DNA of 42,173 nucleotides from assembly GCA_029862975.1 (NCBI GenBank), contig JAOTWP010000020.1, forward strand, positions 1 to 42,173, read 5' to 3'. Below the pieces are notes generated by a model. The model was not told where the DNA came from. It searched no databases and saw only the letters and a program-made list of their open reading frames with translations. Positions 1 to 8,686 of this stretch are shown here, one piece after another; the first letter of the stretch is position 1, and every line of letters begins with the position of its first letter. The position numbers were made by a program, and so were the translations under genes. This stretch comes from Acidobacteriota bacterium (lineage in GTDB: Bacteria > Acidobacteriota > Thermoanaerobaculia > Multivoradales > JAHEKO01).

Positions 1-1
1 C

Positions 2-643
2 GGCCTGTGGCACAAGATGATGGCCGAGCGCGGCTTCGTGGTGGCGAGCGTCGACAACTTCGCGTCGACCTTCTTCGGCAAGGCCGGCGAGGATCGCGCC
101 TACCGCTCGTTCGGCCCCGGCAACGTCGCCGCACAGCTGGCCGGCGTCGAGTACCTCTCGACGCTGCCCTGGGTGGACGCGGAGCGCATCGGGCTGTGGG
201 GCTGGTCGGGCGGCGGCTACAACACGCTCTACGCCCTGACCCACGCTCCCGGAACCTGGAAGGCCGGGGTGGCCGGGGCGCCGGTGGCCGACTGGACGTT
301 CTACGACGCCATCTGGACCGAGCGCTACATGGACACCCCGGAGGACAACCCGGAGGGCTACGCCACGGCGTCGGCGCTCGAGGCCGCCGCGGCGCTCGAG
401 GACCCCCTGCTCATCGTCCACGGCACGGCCGACGACAACGTCCACCCCCAGAACACCCTGGCGATGTCGGCCCGGCTGATCGCCGCCGGCAAGCCCTTCG
501 AGCAGGCGATCCACCCCGGCCAGAAGCACGGCTTCCGGGGGCCGGACTCGCGCCACTTCTACGAGCGGATGACGGAGTTCTTCGAGCGCCACCTCGCGGG
601 CCACGGCGAGGTCCAAGGGCCGCCGGCAGCCCCGCCGGAGTAG
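2..643 (+). CDS. S9 family (dipeptidyl peptidase IV-like) serine peptidase, C-terminal part
   Basis: The 5' end is cut by the window edge; 213 residues remain. They form the C-terminal alpha/beta-hydrolase catalytic domain of a prolyl oligopeptidase-family enzyme, which removes N-terminal dipeptides from peptides. The nucleophile elbow GWSGGG holds Ser at visible residue 69. The Asp lies in the HGTADDNVH motif and the His in KHGF, in the order and spacing expected of DPP4-like S9 peptidases. The missing N-terminal part would be the beta-propeller and any signal peptide, so location cannot be judged, although relatives are usually periplasmic. The last dozen residues are Pro/Ala-rich and look like a disordered tail. 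Family is clear; exact specificity is not. Confidence 0.9.
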   Translation, partial: GLWHKMMAERGFVVASVDNFASTFFGKAGEDRAYRSFGPGNVAAQLAGVEYLSTLPWVDAERIGLWGWSGGGYNTLYALTHAPGTWKAGVAGAPVADWTFYDAIWTERYMDTPEDNPEGYATASALEAAAALEDPLLIVHGTADDNVHPQNTLAMSARLIAAGKPFEQAIHPGQKHGFRGPDSRHFYERMTEFFERHLAGHGEVQGPPAAPPE

Positions 644-701
644 GAGGAGCGGGCTCCGCGGCGCGGGGCGCCAGATCCCGGCCCGCGAATCCGTCCCTCT
701 G

Positions 702-707
702 TAGAAT
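702..707 (+). promoter_or_regulatory. -10-like TAGAAT before the Uma2 gene
   Basis: TAGAAT matches five of six positions of the -10 consensus and ends 12 nt before the ATG at 720. I see no convincing -35 box and no strong Shine-Dalgarno. If used, it would give a very short leader of about 5-6 nt. Confidence 0.3.
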
Positions 708-719
708 GAGGGCCGAGCC

Positions 720-1286
720 ATGGCCGAGCCCACGACCCGAACCAAGCTCACCTACGAGGACTTCCTCGAGCTGCCGGACGACGGCAGGCGGCACGAGATC
801 ATCGACGGGGAGCACTACGTGACCCCGTCGCCGGCCGCCCGTCACCAGCTCGTCCTGGGCAGCCTCCACTTCTTCGTCAAGGCCTTCCTCCGGGAGCACG
901 ATCTGGGGGAGGTCTTCCTCTCCCCCTTCGACGTGCTCTTCTCGGACTTCGACGTCGTCGAGCCCGACCTTATCTACTTGAGCCACGAGCGCAGCTCGCT
1001 CCTGACCGCGGCGAACCTCCGCGGCGCGCCGGATCTCGTGGTGGAGATCCTGTCTCCGGGCACCCGGGGACGCGACCGCGGAATCAAGAAGAAGCTCTAC
1101 GAGCGCTTCGAGGTGAGCGAGTACTGGATCGTCGACCCCGAAGCGGACGCGATCGACGTGCTGCGCCGCCGGCCGCAGGGCGGCCTGGAGAGGGTCGCCA
1201 GCCTGCGCCGGGCGGCCGGCGACAGCCTCTCGACGCCGCTTCTTCCCGGCCTCGAGGTTCCCCTCGACGAAGTCTTTCCGAGCTGA
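720..1286 (+). CDS. Uma2 family (DUF820) restriction-endonuclease-like protein
   Basis: 188 residues, the normal length for Uma2/DUF820 proteins, a PD-(D/E)xK nuclease-fold family that is abundant in some phyla and mostly of unknown biological role. The start reads TYEDFLELPDDGRRHEIIDG, the typical opening of the family. The predicted metal-site residues are Asp83 (EPDLIYLS), Glu109 (DLVVEILSPGT) and Lys123-125 (IKKKLYERF), followed by EYWIVDPE. All catalytic positions are kept, so it is probably an active fold. No toxin-antitoxin partner or transposase is adjacent, and the gene stands alone between the peptidase and a small membrane protein. The family call is firm; whether it cuts DNA in the cell is unknown. 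Confidence 0.88.
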   Translation: MAEPTTRTKLTYEDFLELPDDGRRHEIIDGEHYVTPSPAARHQLVLGSLHFFVKAFLREHDLGEVFLSPFDVLFSDFDVVEPDLIYLSHERSSLLTAANLRGAPDLVVEILSPGTRGRDRGIKKKLYERFEVSEYWIVDPEADAIDVLRRRPQGGLERVASLRRAAGDSLSTPLLPGLEVPLDEVFPS

Positions 1287-1363
1287 AGTGACTGCTTCGA
1301 CGCCTCGGGTGCGGTTCGCAGGCCGCGTGTAGACGTCCGGCTCGAGACCGGCAGGACCACCGC

Positions 1364-1696
1364 ATGGATTCCCTTGGCAAGGTGAAGGTCGTTCACACCG
1401 TCATCTGGGCCTTCTTCGTCGCCTGCATCCTGTCGATCCCGCTCTTCACCGCCCTCTCTCGCTTCCGCCCGGCCGCCCTCTTCGCGGCGATCGTCGCCGT
1501 GGAAGTGGCGGTTCTTCTGCTCAACGGGATGACCTGCCCGTTGACCGACGTCGCCGCCCGACATACCGCCGATCGGCGCGCCAACTTCGACATCTACCTG
1601 CCCGAGTGGCTCGCCCGCCACAACAAGTCGATCTTCGGCAGTTTGTACGTCGCCGCCGTGCTCTTCCTCCTGGCACGCTGGGCCTCCTCACGCTAG
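1364..1696 (+). CDS. small three-helix membrane protein (DUF2784-like)
   Basis: 110 residues with three clear hydrophobic stretches at about 13-31, 37-55 and 90-107, so an inner-membrane protein. Between helices 2 and 3 it has NGMTCPLTDVAAR followed by a hydrophilic stretch with FDIYLPEW. A CPLT motif after a membrane helix recalls the DUF2784 family of small membrane proteins, but I cannot confirm membership from sequence alone. No catalytic residues are recognisable. It sits alone between two unrelated plus-strand genes with a 77-bp upstream gap. Function unknown. Confidence 0.7.
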   Translation: MDSLGKVKVVHTVIWAFFVACILSIPLFTALSRFRPAALFAAIVAVEVAVLLLNGMTCPLTDVAARHTADRRANFDIYLPEWLARHNKSIFGSLYVAAVLFLLARWASSR

Positions 1697-1801
1697 AGCC
1701 GGACGAGAACCGCCCCGCATGGGAAGCGTCCGTCCCCGTGGCCGCGGCCCTCCGGCGCCCGCTGTAGACTCGGCAGCCAAACCACGGGAGAAAGGCAACT
1801 C

Positions 1802-2197
1802 ATGAGCGACTCTTCGACGCGCGGCTTGGAGCTGGGCCAGATCGGGCAGATTGCCGTACCGGTCGGCGACATCGACCGGGCCATCGAGTTCTACCGCGAT
1901 TCCCTCGGAATGCGGTTTCTCTTCAAGGCGCCGCCGGGCCTGGGCTTCTTCGACTGCGCTGGCGTCCGGTTGATGCTGGACGCCTCCGCCGAGACCCGGC
2001 CCGAGGGCTGCGGTGCGGTGATCTACTACAAGGTCGGCGATCTGGAGGCGGCACACGAGACGTTGGCGGCGCGGGGCGTCGTCTTCGAAGCGAAGCCCCA
2101 CCTGGTCGCGAAGCTACCCGATCACGAGCTGTGGATGGCCTTCCTCCGCGATCCGGACAAGAACCTCCTGGCGCTCATGAGCGAGGTCCGGCCGTGA
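1802..2197 (+). CDS. VOC superfamily (glyoxalase/bleomycin-resistance fold) protein
   Basis: 131 residues forming one vicinal-oxygen-chelate module with two betaalphabetabetabeta halves. The first begins IGQIAVPVGDIDRAIEFYRDSLGM, the classic VOC opening; the second ends MAFLRDPDKNLLALMSE, the classic close. A ribosome binding site (GGGAGAAAGG) lies just before the ATG. Family members bind a divalent metal and catalyse isomerisation, ring-cleavage or ligand sequestration, usually as dimers. Several expected metal positions are not obvious: the first strand carries Gln-Ile-Ala rather than His. It could therefore be a non-enzymatic or atypical member. No pathway partner is next to it, and it converges on the fatty-acid operon. 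Confidence 0.85.
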   Translation: MSDSSTRGLELGQIGQIAVPVGDIDRAIEFYRDSLGMRFLFKAPPGLGFFDCAGVRLMLDASAETRPEGCGAVIYYKVGDLEAAHETLAARGVVFEAKPHLVAKLPDHELWMAFLRDPDKNLLALMSEVRP

Positions 2198-2252
2198 GGC
2201 TCCGCGGAGGCGGATGTCGGCGCGGCGCCGATCGGCCGGCGTTCGATACGGG

Positions 2253-3500
<1,248 letters not shown>

Positions 3501-3536
3501 CAGCTCTCCTTCGGCTCGGTCGGCGCGCGGCGGAGA

Positions 3537-3770
3537 TCAGGCCTTCTTCTTCTCGATGTAGGAGATCGCATCCTGGACCGTCGCGATCTTCTCGGCGTCC
3601 TCTTCGGGAATCTCGATCTCGAACTCCTCCTCGAACGCCATCACGAGCTCGACGATGTCGAGCGAGTCGGCACCCAGATCCTCGGTGAAGCTGGCTTCCG
3701 GCGTCGCTTCGGACTCTTCCACGCCGAGCTGCTCGTGGATGATGTTCTTGACGGAATCGGCAACAGACAT
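3537..3770 (-). CDS. acpP: acyl carrier protein
   Basis: 77 residues, the standard length of the FASII acyl carrier protein, strongly acidic. Ser36 in [10 protein letters not shown] is the 4'-phosphopantetheine attachment site. The chosen ATG ([10 protein letters not shown]) has GGGAGGGAC about 8 nt upstream. A longer reading frame continues 19 codons upstream but lacks a ribosome binding site and any family similarity. The protein carries the growing chain for the neighbouring fabF, fabG, fabD and fabH products. A promoter-like sequence lies 48-76 bp upstream, so acpP-fabF may be transcribed separately from the upstream genes as well as by read-through. Confidence 0.97.
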   Translation of the reverse strand: MSVADSVKNIIHEQLGVEESEATPEASFTEDLGADSLDIVELVMAFEEEFEIEIPEEDAEKIATVQDAISYIEKKKA

Positions 3771-3817
3771 GACTTGAGTCCCTCCCTCGGGTTGGCACCG
3801 AACGTCGTCCGGCCCGG

Positions 3818-3846
3818 TTTCTAGCATAACGGGTGTGGGTTGTCAT
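3818..3846 (-). promoter_or_regulatory. putative sigma70-type promoter for acpP-fabF
   Basis: On the minus strand ATGACA (3841-3846) is followed by a 17-bp spacer and TAGAAA (3818-3823). An alternative -10, TATGCT, overlaps the spacer end. It would start transcription roughly 40 nt before the acpP ATG, inside the 145-bp fabG-acpP gap. Extra expression of ACP from an internal promoter is common in FASII clusters. Confidence 0.45.
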
Positions 3847-3915
3847 GCCGCGAGGCGCGCGCGCCGCGGCCTCGGCGGTCGGCTCCGCTTCGGGGACCGG
3901 CCCCTGGAACCCACT

Positions 3916-4671
3916 CTAGATGTAGAGGCCCCCGGACACGTTGAGCACCGTCCCGGTGACGTAGCCGGCCTCCTCGGACGCCAGATAGACTGCGGCCGCC
4001 GCCACGTCGTCCGGCGACCCCAGGCGCGCGAGGGGGATCGCGGCCGCCAGCTCGGCCGCGGCCGTGGCGGGAAGGCTCTCGGTCATCGCCGTGGCGATGT
4101 ACCCGGGCGCGATGACGTTCACCGTGATGTTGCGGCTCGCGAGCTCGCGGGCGATCGACTTCGAGAAGCCGATGAGGCCCGCCTTGGCGGCCGCGTAGTT
4201 CGCCTGGCCGGGATTGCCCATCAGGCCGACCACCGAGGAGATCGACAGGATCCGCCCCCACCGCCGCCGCATCATGCCCCGGATGAGCGCCTTCGTGACG
4301 ACGTAGGTGCCCGTCAAGTTGGTGGCCAGGACCCCGTCCCAGTCGCTCGGCTTCATCCGCGCCAGGAGGTTGTCGCGGGTGATGCCGGCGTTGTTGACGA
4401 GGATGTCCACCTCGGAGAACCCGTCCGGCAACGCCCCGAGGCTCCGCTCGATCCCCTCGCGATCGCCGAGGTCGAGGGCGAGCACGGCCGCCTCGCCGCC
4501 GGCCGCGCGCAGCGTCGCCGCGACCGCCTCGAGCCTGTCGACGCTGCGCGCCGCCAGCAGCACGCGGGCTCCCTGGGCGGCAAGCCGCGCCGCGATCGCC
4601 TCGCCGATCCCGCGCGACGCTCCCGTCACCAGCGCGGTGCGGCCGTCCAGGCGGAAGAGACCGGCCGTCAT
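3916..4671 (-). CDS. fabG: 3-oxoacyl-ACP reductase
   Basis: 251 residues, a classical short-chain dehydrogenase. The Rossmann motif TGASRGIG is at 16-23, NNAG at 93-96, the catalytic Ser146 in SISSVVG, and Tyr159/Lys163 in YAAAK. The C-terminus (VTGTVLNVSGGLYI) matches NADPH-dependent FabG, which reduces beta-ketoacyl-ACP after each condensation. The ATG follows GGGGGAGGGCG, a good Shine-Dalgarno. Its position between fabD and acpP supports FabG over a generic dehydrogenase. Confidence 0.96.
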   Translation of the reverse strand: MTAGLFRLDGRTALVTGASRGIGEAIAARLAAQGARVLLAARSVDRLEAVAATLRAAGGEAAVLALDLGDREGIERSLGALPDGFSEVDILVNNAGITRDNLLARMKPSDWDGVLATNLTGTYVVTKALIRGMMRRRWGRILSISSVVGLMGNPGQANYAAAKAGLIGFSKSIARELASRNITVNVIAPGYIATAMTESLPATAAAELAAAIPLARLGSPDDVAAAAVYLASEEAGYVTGTVLNVSGGLYI

Positions 4672-4708
4672 CGCCCTCCCCCGGCTCCGGGCCTGCCGCC
4701 AGGGCGGC

Positions 4709-5644
4709 TCATGCTTCGAGCTCCGCCAGCTTCGCCAGGTCGTCCGGAACTGCCACGCTGATCGCCGTCACGCCGCGCTCGATGCGTCGGATCAGGCCGC
4801 TGAGCACCGCGCCGGGACCGATCTCGACGAACGCGTCGACGCCGCCCTCGTCGATCATCCAGCGGATCGACTCCACCCAGCGCACGGGGCCGTCGATCTG
4901 GCGCGCCAGGGCATCGCGGGCCGCGGCCGCCGAGGCGGCAGGCCGGGCGTCGATGTTGGTCACCACGGGCACGGCGGGGTCGCGGAAGTCGGTCGCCGCC
5001 AGGCGGGGCTCGAGCCCCGCCCGGGCCGGCGCCATCAAGGGCGAATGAAACGGCGCCGACACCGCGAGCGGAATCACCCCGCGGGCGCCGGCCGCGCCCG
5101 CCAGCTCCATCGCGCGCTCTACCGCCGCGGCGTGGCCGGCGATCACCGTCTGGACCGGAGAGTTGAGGTTGGCCACGGCGCAGACCTCGTCGCCCGCCGC
5201 CTCGGCGGTGATCCGGCGCACGGCTTCCTCGTCGAGGCCCAGGATGGCCGCCATCGCCCCCTCGCCCACGGGCACCGCCTCCTGCATCAGCTGACCGCGC
5301 CGGCGCACGAGCCGCACCGCATCGGCGAAGTCGAGCGCGCCGGCGGCCACCAGCGCGCTGTACTCGCCCAGGCTGTGACCGGCCATCAGGACCGGCTCGA
5401 GGCCGCGCTCGGCGACCGCCGCGTGCACGGCCAGCGAAGCCGTGAGGATCGCCGGCTGGGTGTTCGCCGTCAGCTGGAGGTCGGCCGCGGGACCTTCCCA
5501 GCACAGGGTGGAAAGCTCGAGACCGAGGGCCTCGTCGGCGGCCCGGAAGACCTCGCGGGCGCCCGCGAAGGCATCGACCCAGGGCCGGCCCATGCCGACC
5601 GCCTGGGATCCCTGGCCGGGGAAAACGAAAGCGACTCGCGGCAT
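4709..5644 (-). CDS. fabD: malonyl-CoA:ACP transacylase
   Basis: 311 residues, normal length. It opens with FVFPGQGSQAVGMG. The nucleophile Ser91 sits in GHSLGEYSAL and the catalytic His200 in SAPFHSPLM, both diagnostic of FabD, which loads malonyl groups onto ACP. The N-terminal MPRVAFVFPGQG start is preceded by GGAGGGACC. The gene follows fabH closely and precedes fabG by 37 bp, clearly in one operon. Confidence 0.97.
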   Translation of the reverse strand: MPRVAFVFPGQGSQAVGMGRPWVDAFAGAREVFRAADEALGLELSTLCWEGPAADLQLTANTQPAILTASLAVHAAVAERGLEPVLMAGHSLGEYSALVAAGALDFADAVRLVRRRGQLMQEAVPVGEGAMAAILGLDEEAVRRITAEAAGDEVCAVANLNSPVQTVIAGHAAAVERAMELAGAAGARGVIPLAVSAPFHSPLMAPARAGLEPRLAATDFRDPAVPVVTNIDARPAASAAAARDALARQIDGPVRWVESIRWMIDEGGVDAFVEIGPGAVLSGLIRRIERGVTAISVAVPDDLAKLAELEA

Positions 5645-5657
5645 CGTCAGGTCCCTC

Positions 5658-6638
5658 CTACCACTTGACCACGGCGGAGGCCCAGGTGAGACCGGAGCCG
5701 AAGGCCGTCATGAGGACCGTCTGCCCGGGCTGGATGCGGCCCGCCCGGTTGAGCTCGTCGAGCGCGATGGGCACCGAGGCCGCCGACGTGTTGCCGTAGC
5801 GATCGACGTTGACGTAGGTGCTCCCTTCCGGGACGGCGAGGCGCTGGCCGACGGCGTCGATGATGCGGCGATTGGCCTGGTGAGGTATGAACCAGTCGAC
5901 GTCCAGCGGCTCCAGCCCGCACCCGGCGAGGGCTTCCTCGCTGACTTCGGCCAGGCGTCGCACGGCCTTCTTGAACGTCTCGTTGCCGCGCATCGTGATG
6001 TGGTGCTGACCGGCGTCGATCATCTCGTGGGAGATGGGCGCCCTGCTGCCGCCACCGGGCCGCTCGATGAGGTCGCCCAGCGAGCCGTCGGCGTGCAGGG
6101 CGTAGCCCATGACACCGCGGTCGTCCTCGGCCGCCGCCTGCAGGACGACGGCCCCGGCGCCGTCGCCGAAGAGGACGCAAGTCGCGCGATCGGTCCAATC
6201 GACGATCTTGGTCAGCATCTCCCCGCCCACGACGACGACGTTGCGCGCCCGGCCCGCCTCGATGAACTGCGCGCCGAGGGCGACGCCGTAGATGAAGCCG
6301 GTGCAAGCGGCCGAGAGATCGAAGGCCGGCGCGTCGAGCGCTCCGATGTGGTCCTGGACGGCGCAGGACGTCGCCGGGAAGATGCGGTCCGGCGAGACCG
6401 TGGCGCAGATCACGAGGTCGACGTCGGTGCCCGCAACGCCGGCCATCTCGAGCGCCCGGTCGGCGGCCGGGAGCGCGAAGTCGGTCAGCGCCTCGTCCGG
6501 CGCCGCCATCCGGCGCTCCCGGATCCCCGTCCGCGTCACGATCCACTCGTCGGTCGTGTCGACGAGCTTCTCGAGGTCGGCGTTGGTCACCACCCTCTCG
6601 GGAACGGCCATGCCCGTCCCGACGATTCGCGCTCTCAC
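5658..6638 (-). CDS. fabH: beta-ketoacyl-ACP synthase III (GTG start overlapping plsX)
   Basis: 326 residues from a GTG start. The enzyme starts fatty-acid synthesis by condensing acetyl-CoA (or a branched acyl-CoA) with malonyl-ACP. Its Cys-His-Asn triad is complete: Cys112 (SAACTGFIYG), His253 (IPHQANRRI) and Asn283 (YGNTSAAS). I chose the GTG at 6636-6638 because it overlaps the plsX stop as GTGA and gives MRARIVGTGMAVPERV, the usual FabH opening. The longer frame upstream reads through plsX coding sequence and shows no FabH similarity. The alternative ATG nine codons in would remove the conserved first strand. Translational coupling to plsX is likely. Confidence 0.95.
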   Translation of the reverse strand: MRARIVGTGMAVPERVVTNADLEKLVDTTDEWIVTRTGIRERRMAAPDEALTDFALPAADRALEMAGVAGTDVDLVICATVSPDRIFPATSCAVQDHIGALDAPAFDLSAACTGFIYGVALGAQFIEAGRARNVVVVGGEMLTKIVDWTDRATCVLFGDGAGAVVLQAAAEDDRGVMGYALHADGSLGDLIERPGGGSRAPISHEMIDAGQHHITMRGNETFKKAVRRLAEVSEEALAGCGLEPLDVDWFIPHQANRRIIDAVGQRLAVPEGSTYVNVDRYGNTSAASVPIALDELNRAGRIQPGQTVLMTAFGSGLTWASAVVKW

Positions 6639-7678
6639 GAGGCCCGGGTCTCCCGAGGCCCCGGCGGCCGCAGCAACAGCTCTTCCTGAGCGTGAAGCTC
6701 TGCCACCTTGTCGCGGATCTTGCCCGCGAGGTCGGCCTCGCAGAACTCGACGGCGCGGCGGATGGCGCTCTGCACCGCCTTCGGGTTCGAGCGCCCGTGG
6801 GCGATGAAGCACCCGCCGTTGACTCCGAGCAGGGGCGCGGCGCCGTACTCGGTGTAGTCGATGTGGCGCCGCAGGGCGCGGAAGGCCGGCGCGGCGAGCG
6901 CGGCGCCCATCCTCGTCCGCCAGCTGCGGCCGAGCTCGGTGCGCAGCGTGGCGGCCACGAACTCGACGAGCGACTCGGCGCTCTTGAGAATGGCATTGCC
7001 GACGAAGCCGTCGCAGACGATCACGTCGACCTCGCCGCCGAAGACGTCGCTGCCTTCGACGTTGCCCACGAAATTGAGACCCGTCGTCTTCATCACCTCG
7101 AACACCCGGCGGGTGACGTCGTCGCCCTTGCCCTCCTCCGCGCCGATCGACAGCAGACCGACCCGCGGCGAGGGCGTGTGGATCACCTCCTGGGCGTAGA
7201 AATGACCCATCACGGCGAACTCGCGCAGCTGCTGCGGCTTGGAGTCGACGTTGGCTCCGACGTCGAGGACCACCGTGCGGGCCCGGGGGTTGGGGAAGAC
7301 CCCCGCCAGGGCCGGCCGATCCACGCCCTTGATCGTGCCGACCACCACCTTGGCGACGATCGTGGCAGCGCCCGTGTTGCCGGCCGTGACCATCGCCTGC
7401 GCCCGCCCGGCGCGGACGAGGTCGCCGCAGAGCCGGATCGACGAGTCTCGCTTGCGCCGCAGCGGCGCGACCGCCGGCTCGGCCATGTCCACGACCTCGG
7501 TCGCGTGGACGACCTCGATCGTCTCCGCGGGCTCGAGACGCGCGAGCTCGTTGGCGATGCGGTCGCGGTCGCCGACGAGGAGGATGCCGGTACCGTCCTC
7601 GTGAGCGGCGCGGACGGCGCCCGCGACCACGGCCTCCGGCGCGTGGTCACCACCCATGGCATCGACGGCGATCAACAT
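6635..7678 (-). CDS. plsX: phosphate acyltransferase PlsX
   Basis: 347 residues. PlsX converts acyl-ACP to acyl-phosphate, the donor used by PlsY in phospholipid synthesis. The protein opens MLIAVDAMGGDHAPEAVV, the family signature, and contains VMVTAGNTGA-like and GVLLSIGAEEGKG-like segments typical of PlsX. The frame stays open 39 codons upstream, but that part is the 20-bp tandem repeat encoding FGFL-like repeats and resembles no PlsX, so I start at the ATG at 7678. No strong Shine-Dalgarno is visible there; the bases before it are GAGACTCCAGCGG. Position after rpmF and before fabH is canonical. Confidence 0.95.
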   Translation of the reverse strand: MLIAVDAMGGDHAPEAVVAGAVRAAHEDGTGILLVGDRDRIANELARLEPAETIEVVHATEVVDMAEPAVAPLRRKRDSSIRLCGDLVRAGRAQAMVTAGNTGAATIVAKVVVGTIKGVDRPALAGVFPNPRARTVVLDVGANVDSKPQQLREFAVMGHFYAQEVIHTPSPRVGLLSIGAEEGKGDDVTRRVFEVMKTTGLNFVGNVEGSDVFGGEVDVIVCDGFVGNAILKSAESLVEFVAATLRTELGRSWRTRMGAALAAPAFRALRRHIDYTEYGAAPLLGVNGGCFIAHGRSNPKAVQSAIRRAVEFCEADLAGKIRDKVAELHAQEELLLRPPGPRETRAS

Positions 7679-7683
7679 CCGCT

Positions 7684-7760
7684 GGAGTCTCTTGCGGAAA
7701 CCTGAAGTCTCTTGCAGAAAGCCGAACTCTGGCAGAAAGCCGAAGTCGCTTGCAGTCAGG
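7684..7760 (-). repeat. four-unit ~20-bp tandem repeat in the plsX leader
   Basis: On the plus strand the units are 7684-7703, 7704-7723, 7724-7741 and 7742-7760, with consensus GAAGTCTCTTGCAGAAAGCC. Unit 3 lacks 2 bp and unit 4 diverges at its end. The array ends 5 bp before the plsX start codon, inside the otherwise hairpin-containing rpmF-plsX gap, and has visibly lower GC than its surroundings. Confidence 0.8.
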
Positions 7761-7764
7761 AAGC

Positions 7765-7787
7765 CGCCGGCTCGTTCGGAGCCGGCG
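7765..7787 (-). terminator. 9-bp GC stem-loop between rpmF and plsX
   Basis: CGCCGGCTC (7765-7773) and GAGCCGGCG (7779-7787) pair perfectly around a 5-nt loop. It lies downstream of rpmF and upstream of the tandem repeat. There is no T-tract on the minus strand, so it may be a pause, attenuation or RNA-processing site rather than a full intrinsic terminator. The rest of the 184-bp gap holds only the tandem repeat and unremarkable sequence. Confidence 0.4.
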
Positions 7788-7862
7788 CGGCGCACGGGAC
7801 GGTTGGCTGCTCGCCGCCGATCCTACCAGAGGACGCCGGCGCTCGAAGACGGGCGGGGGCGG

Positions 7863-8048
7863 CTAGAGGGCGTCTTCCACCTGCACGGCCTCGCGGCCGT
7901 GGTAGTGCCCGCAGGTCGGGCAGGCGCGGTGAGGGAGCTTCGCGTCGCCGCACTGGGGGCACGTCGACGCGGCGGGGCGGTTCAGCGCGTCATGAGAGCG
8001 CCGGCGATTGCGCCGGGCCTTCGAGGTGCGTCGTTTGGGGTTGGCCAT
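7863..8048 (-). CDS. rpmF: 50S ribosomal protein L32
   Basis: 61 residues: a basic N-terminus MANPKRRTSKARRNRRRS, then a four-cysteine zinc ribbon (Cys30, Cys33, Cys43, Cys46) and a short acidic tail. This is bacterial L32 of the zinc-binding (C+) type. The ATG is preceded by GGAAGGA. It sits between yceD and plsX, the arrangement seen in very many bacteria, linking ribosome assembly with lipid synthesis. Retention of all four cysteines suggests zinc dependence. Confidence 0.97.
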   Translation of the reverse strand: MANPKRRTSKARRNRRRSHDALNRPAASTCPQCGDAKLPHRACPTCGHYHGREAVQVEDAL

Positions 8049-8090
8049 CGTCTTTCCTTCCGGATCGCTCGCCGGTCGAGCCCGGCGGCA

Positions 8091-8609
8091 TCAGCTTGGT
8101 TTGAGGTCCGCGAGCGCGCGCCAGCGCGGATCGACACTCTGCTCCGCGCAGCAATCGGGCGTCTCGTTGCGGTCCGCGCCGCAGCGCGGGCACAGGCCGG
8201 CGCAGTCCGGCCGGCAGAGCTCGCTCATCGGGATGTTCAGGTCGATCTGCTCTCTCAAGACGGGATCGGTGTCCAGCTCCTCGCTCGCCAGGGCCAGGAC
8301 CCCCAGGTCCGACTCCTCGAGTCGAACCTCGCCCGCCATCGGCGGCGGGGGGTTGACCATCACGACGAGATCGATCTCGCTCTCCACCCTGCTCTCGCAG
8401 GGCTTCAAGCATCTCCCGCAAGCCAGCGTCTGGCCGTACCGCAGCGTCGCCAGAAGCCTGTAGCCGGGCGGCGCCTTGGCCACGGAACCCGACCACTCGA
8501 CCTCCGTCAGCCCCAGGAGATCCGGGCGCTCCATCGACTCGACGGCGATCGTTTCCTTCTCGCTCCAGCGGAACGGCTCGTCACCGACCTTGTCCAGTCG
8601 AATTCGCAT
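8091..8609 (-). CDS. yceD: YceD/DUF177 family protein
   Basis: 172 residues from MRIRLDKVGD. DUF177 proteins are encoded next to rpmF in most bacteria; E. coli YceD and its plant homologues are linked to 23S rRNA accumulation or processing. The middle CGRCLKPC (Cys64, 67, 71) and the C-terminal cluster (Cys132, 136, 140, 143, 153, 154) are the family's conserved Cys sets, suggesting zinc binding. Twelve further codons upstream are open, but the ATG at 8609 fits the family start and has GAGGGG before it. It is the first gene of the fatty-acid cluster and has a promoter-like sequence 50-77 bp upstream. Confidence 0.9.
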   Translation of the reverse strand: MRIRLDKVGDEPFRWSEKETIAVESMERPDLLGLTEVEWSGSVAKAPPGYRLLATLRYGQTLACGRCLKPCESRVESEIDLVVMVNPPPPMAGEVRLEESDLGVLALASEELDTDPVLREQIDLNIPMSELCRPDCAGLCPRCGADRNETPDCCAEQSVDPRWRALADLKPS

Positions 8610-8657
8610 GCCCAAGCCCCTCGTTCCTGCCAGCAGGCCCGGCAAACCCGGCGGGCA

Positions 8658-8686
8658 ACGTTAGTCAATCCGGCAATCCCTGTCAA
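8658..8686 (-). promoter_or_regulatory. putative sigma70-type promoter of the yceD-fab operon
   Basis: A perfect -35 hexamer TTGACA (8681-8686, minus strand), a 17-bp spacer and a -10-like TAACGT (8658-8663). The -35 overlaps the stop codon of the preceding gene. The expected start point lies about 40 nt before the yceD ATG. Confidence 0.6.

Noticed and set aside
2200..2209. CTCCGCGGAG palindrome as bidirectional terminator between the VOC and fabF genes
   Set aside because: A perfect palindrome without a loop cannot fold as a useful hairpin, and no T-tract follows.
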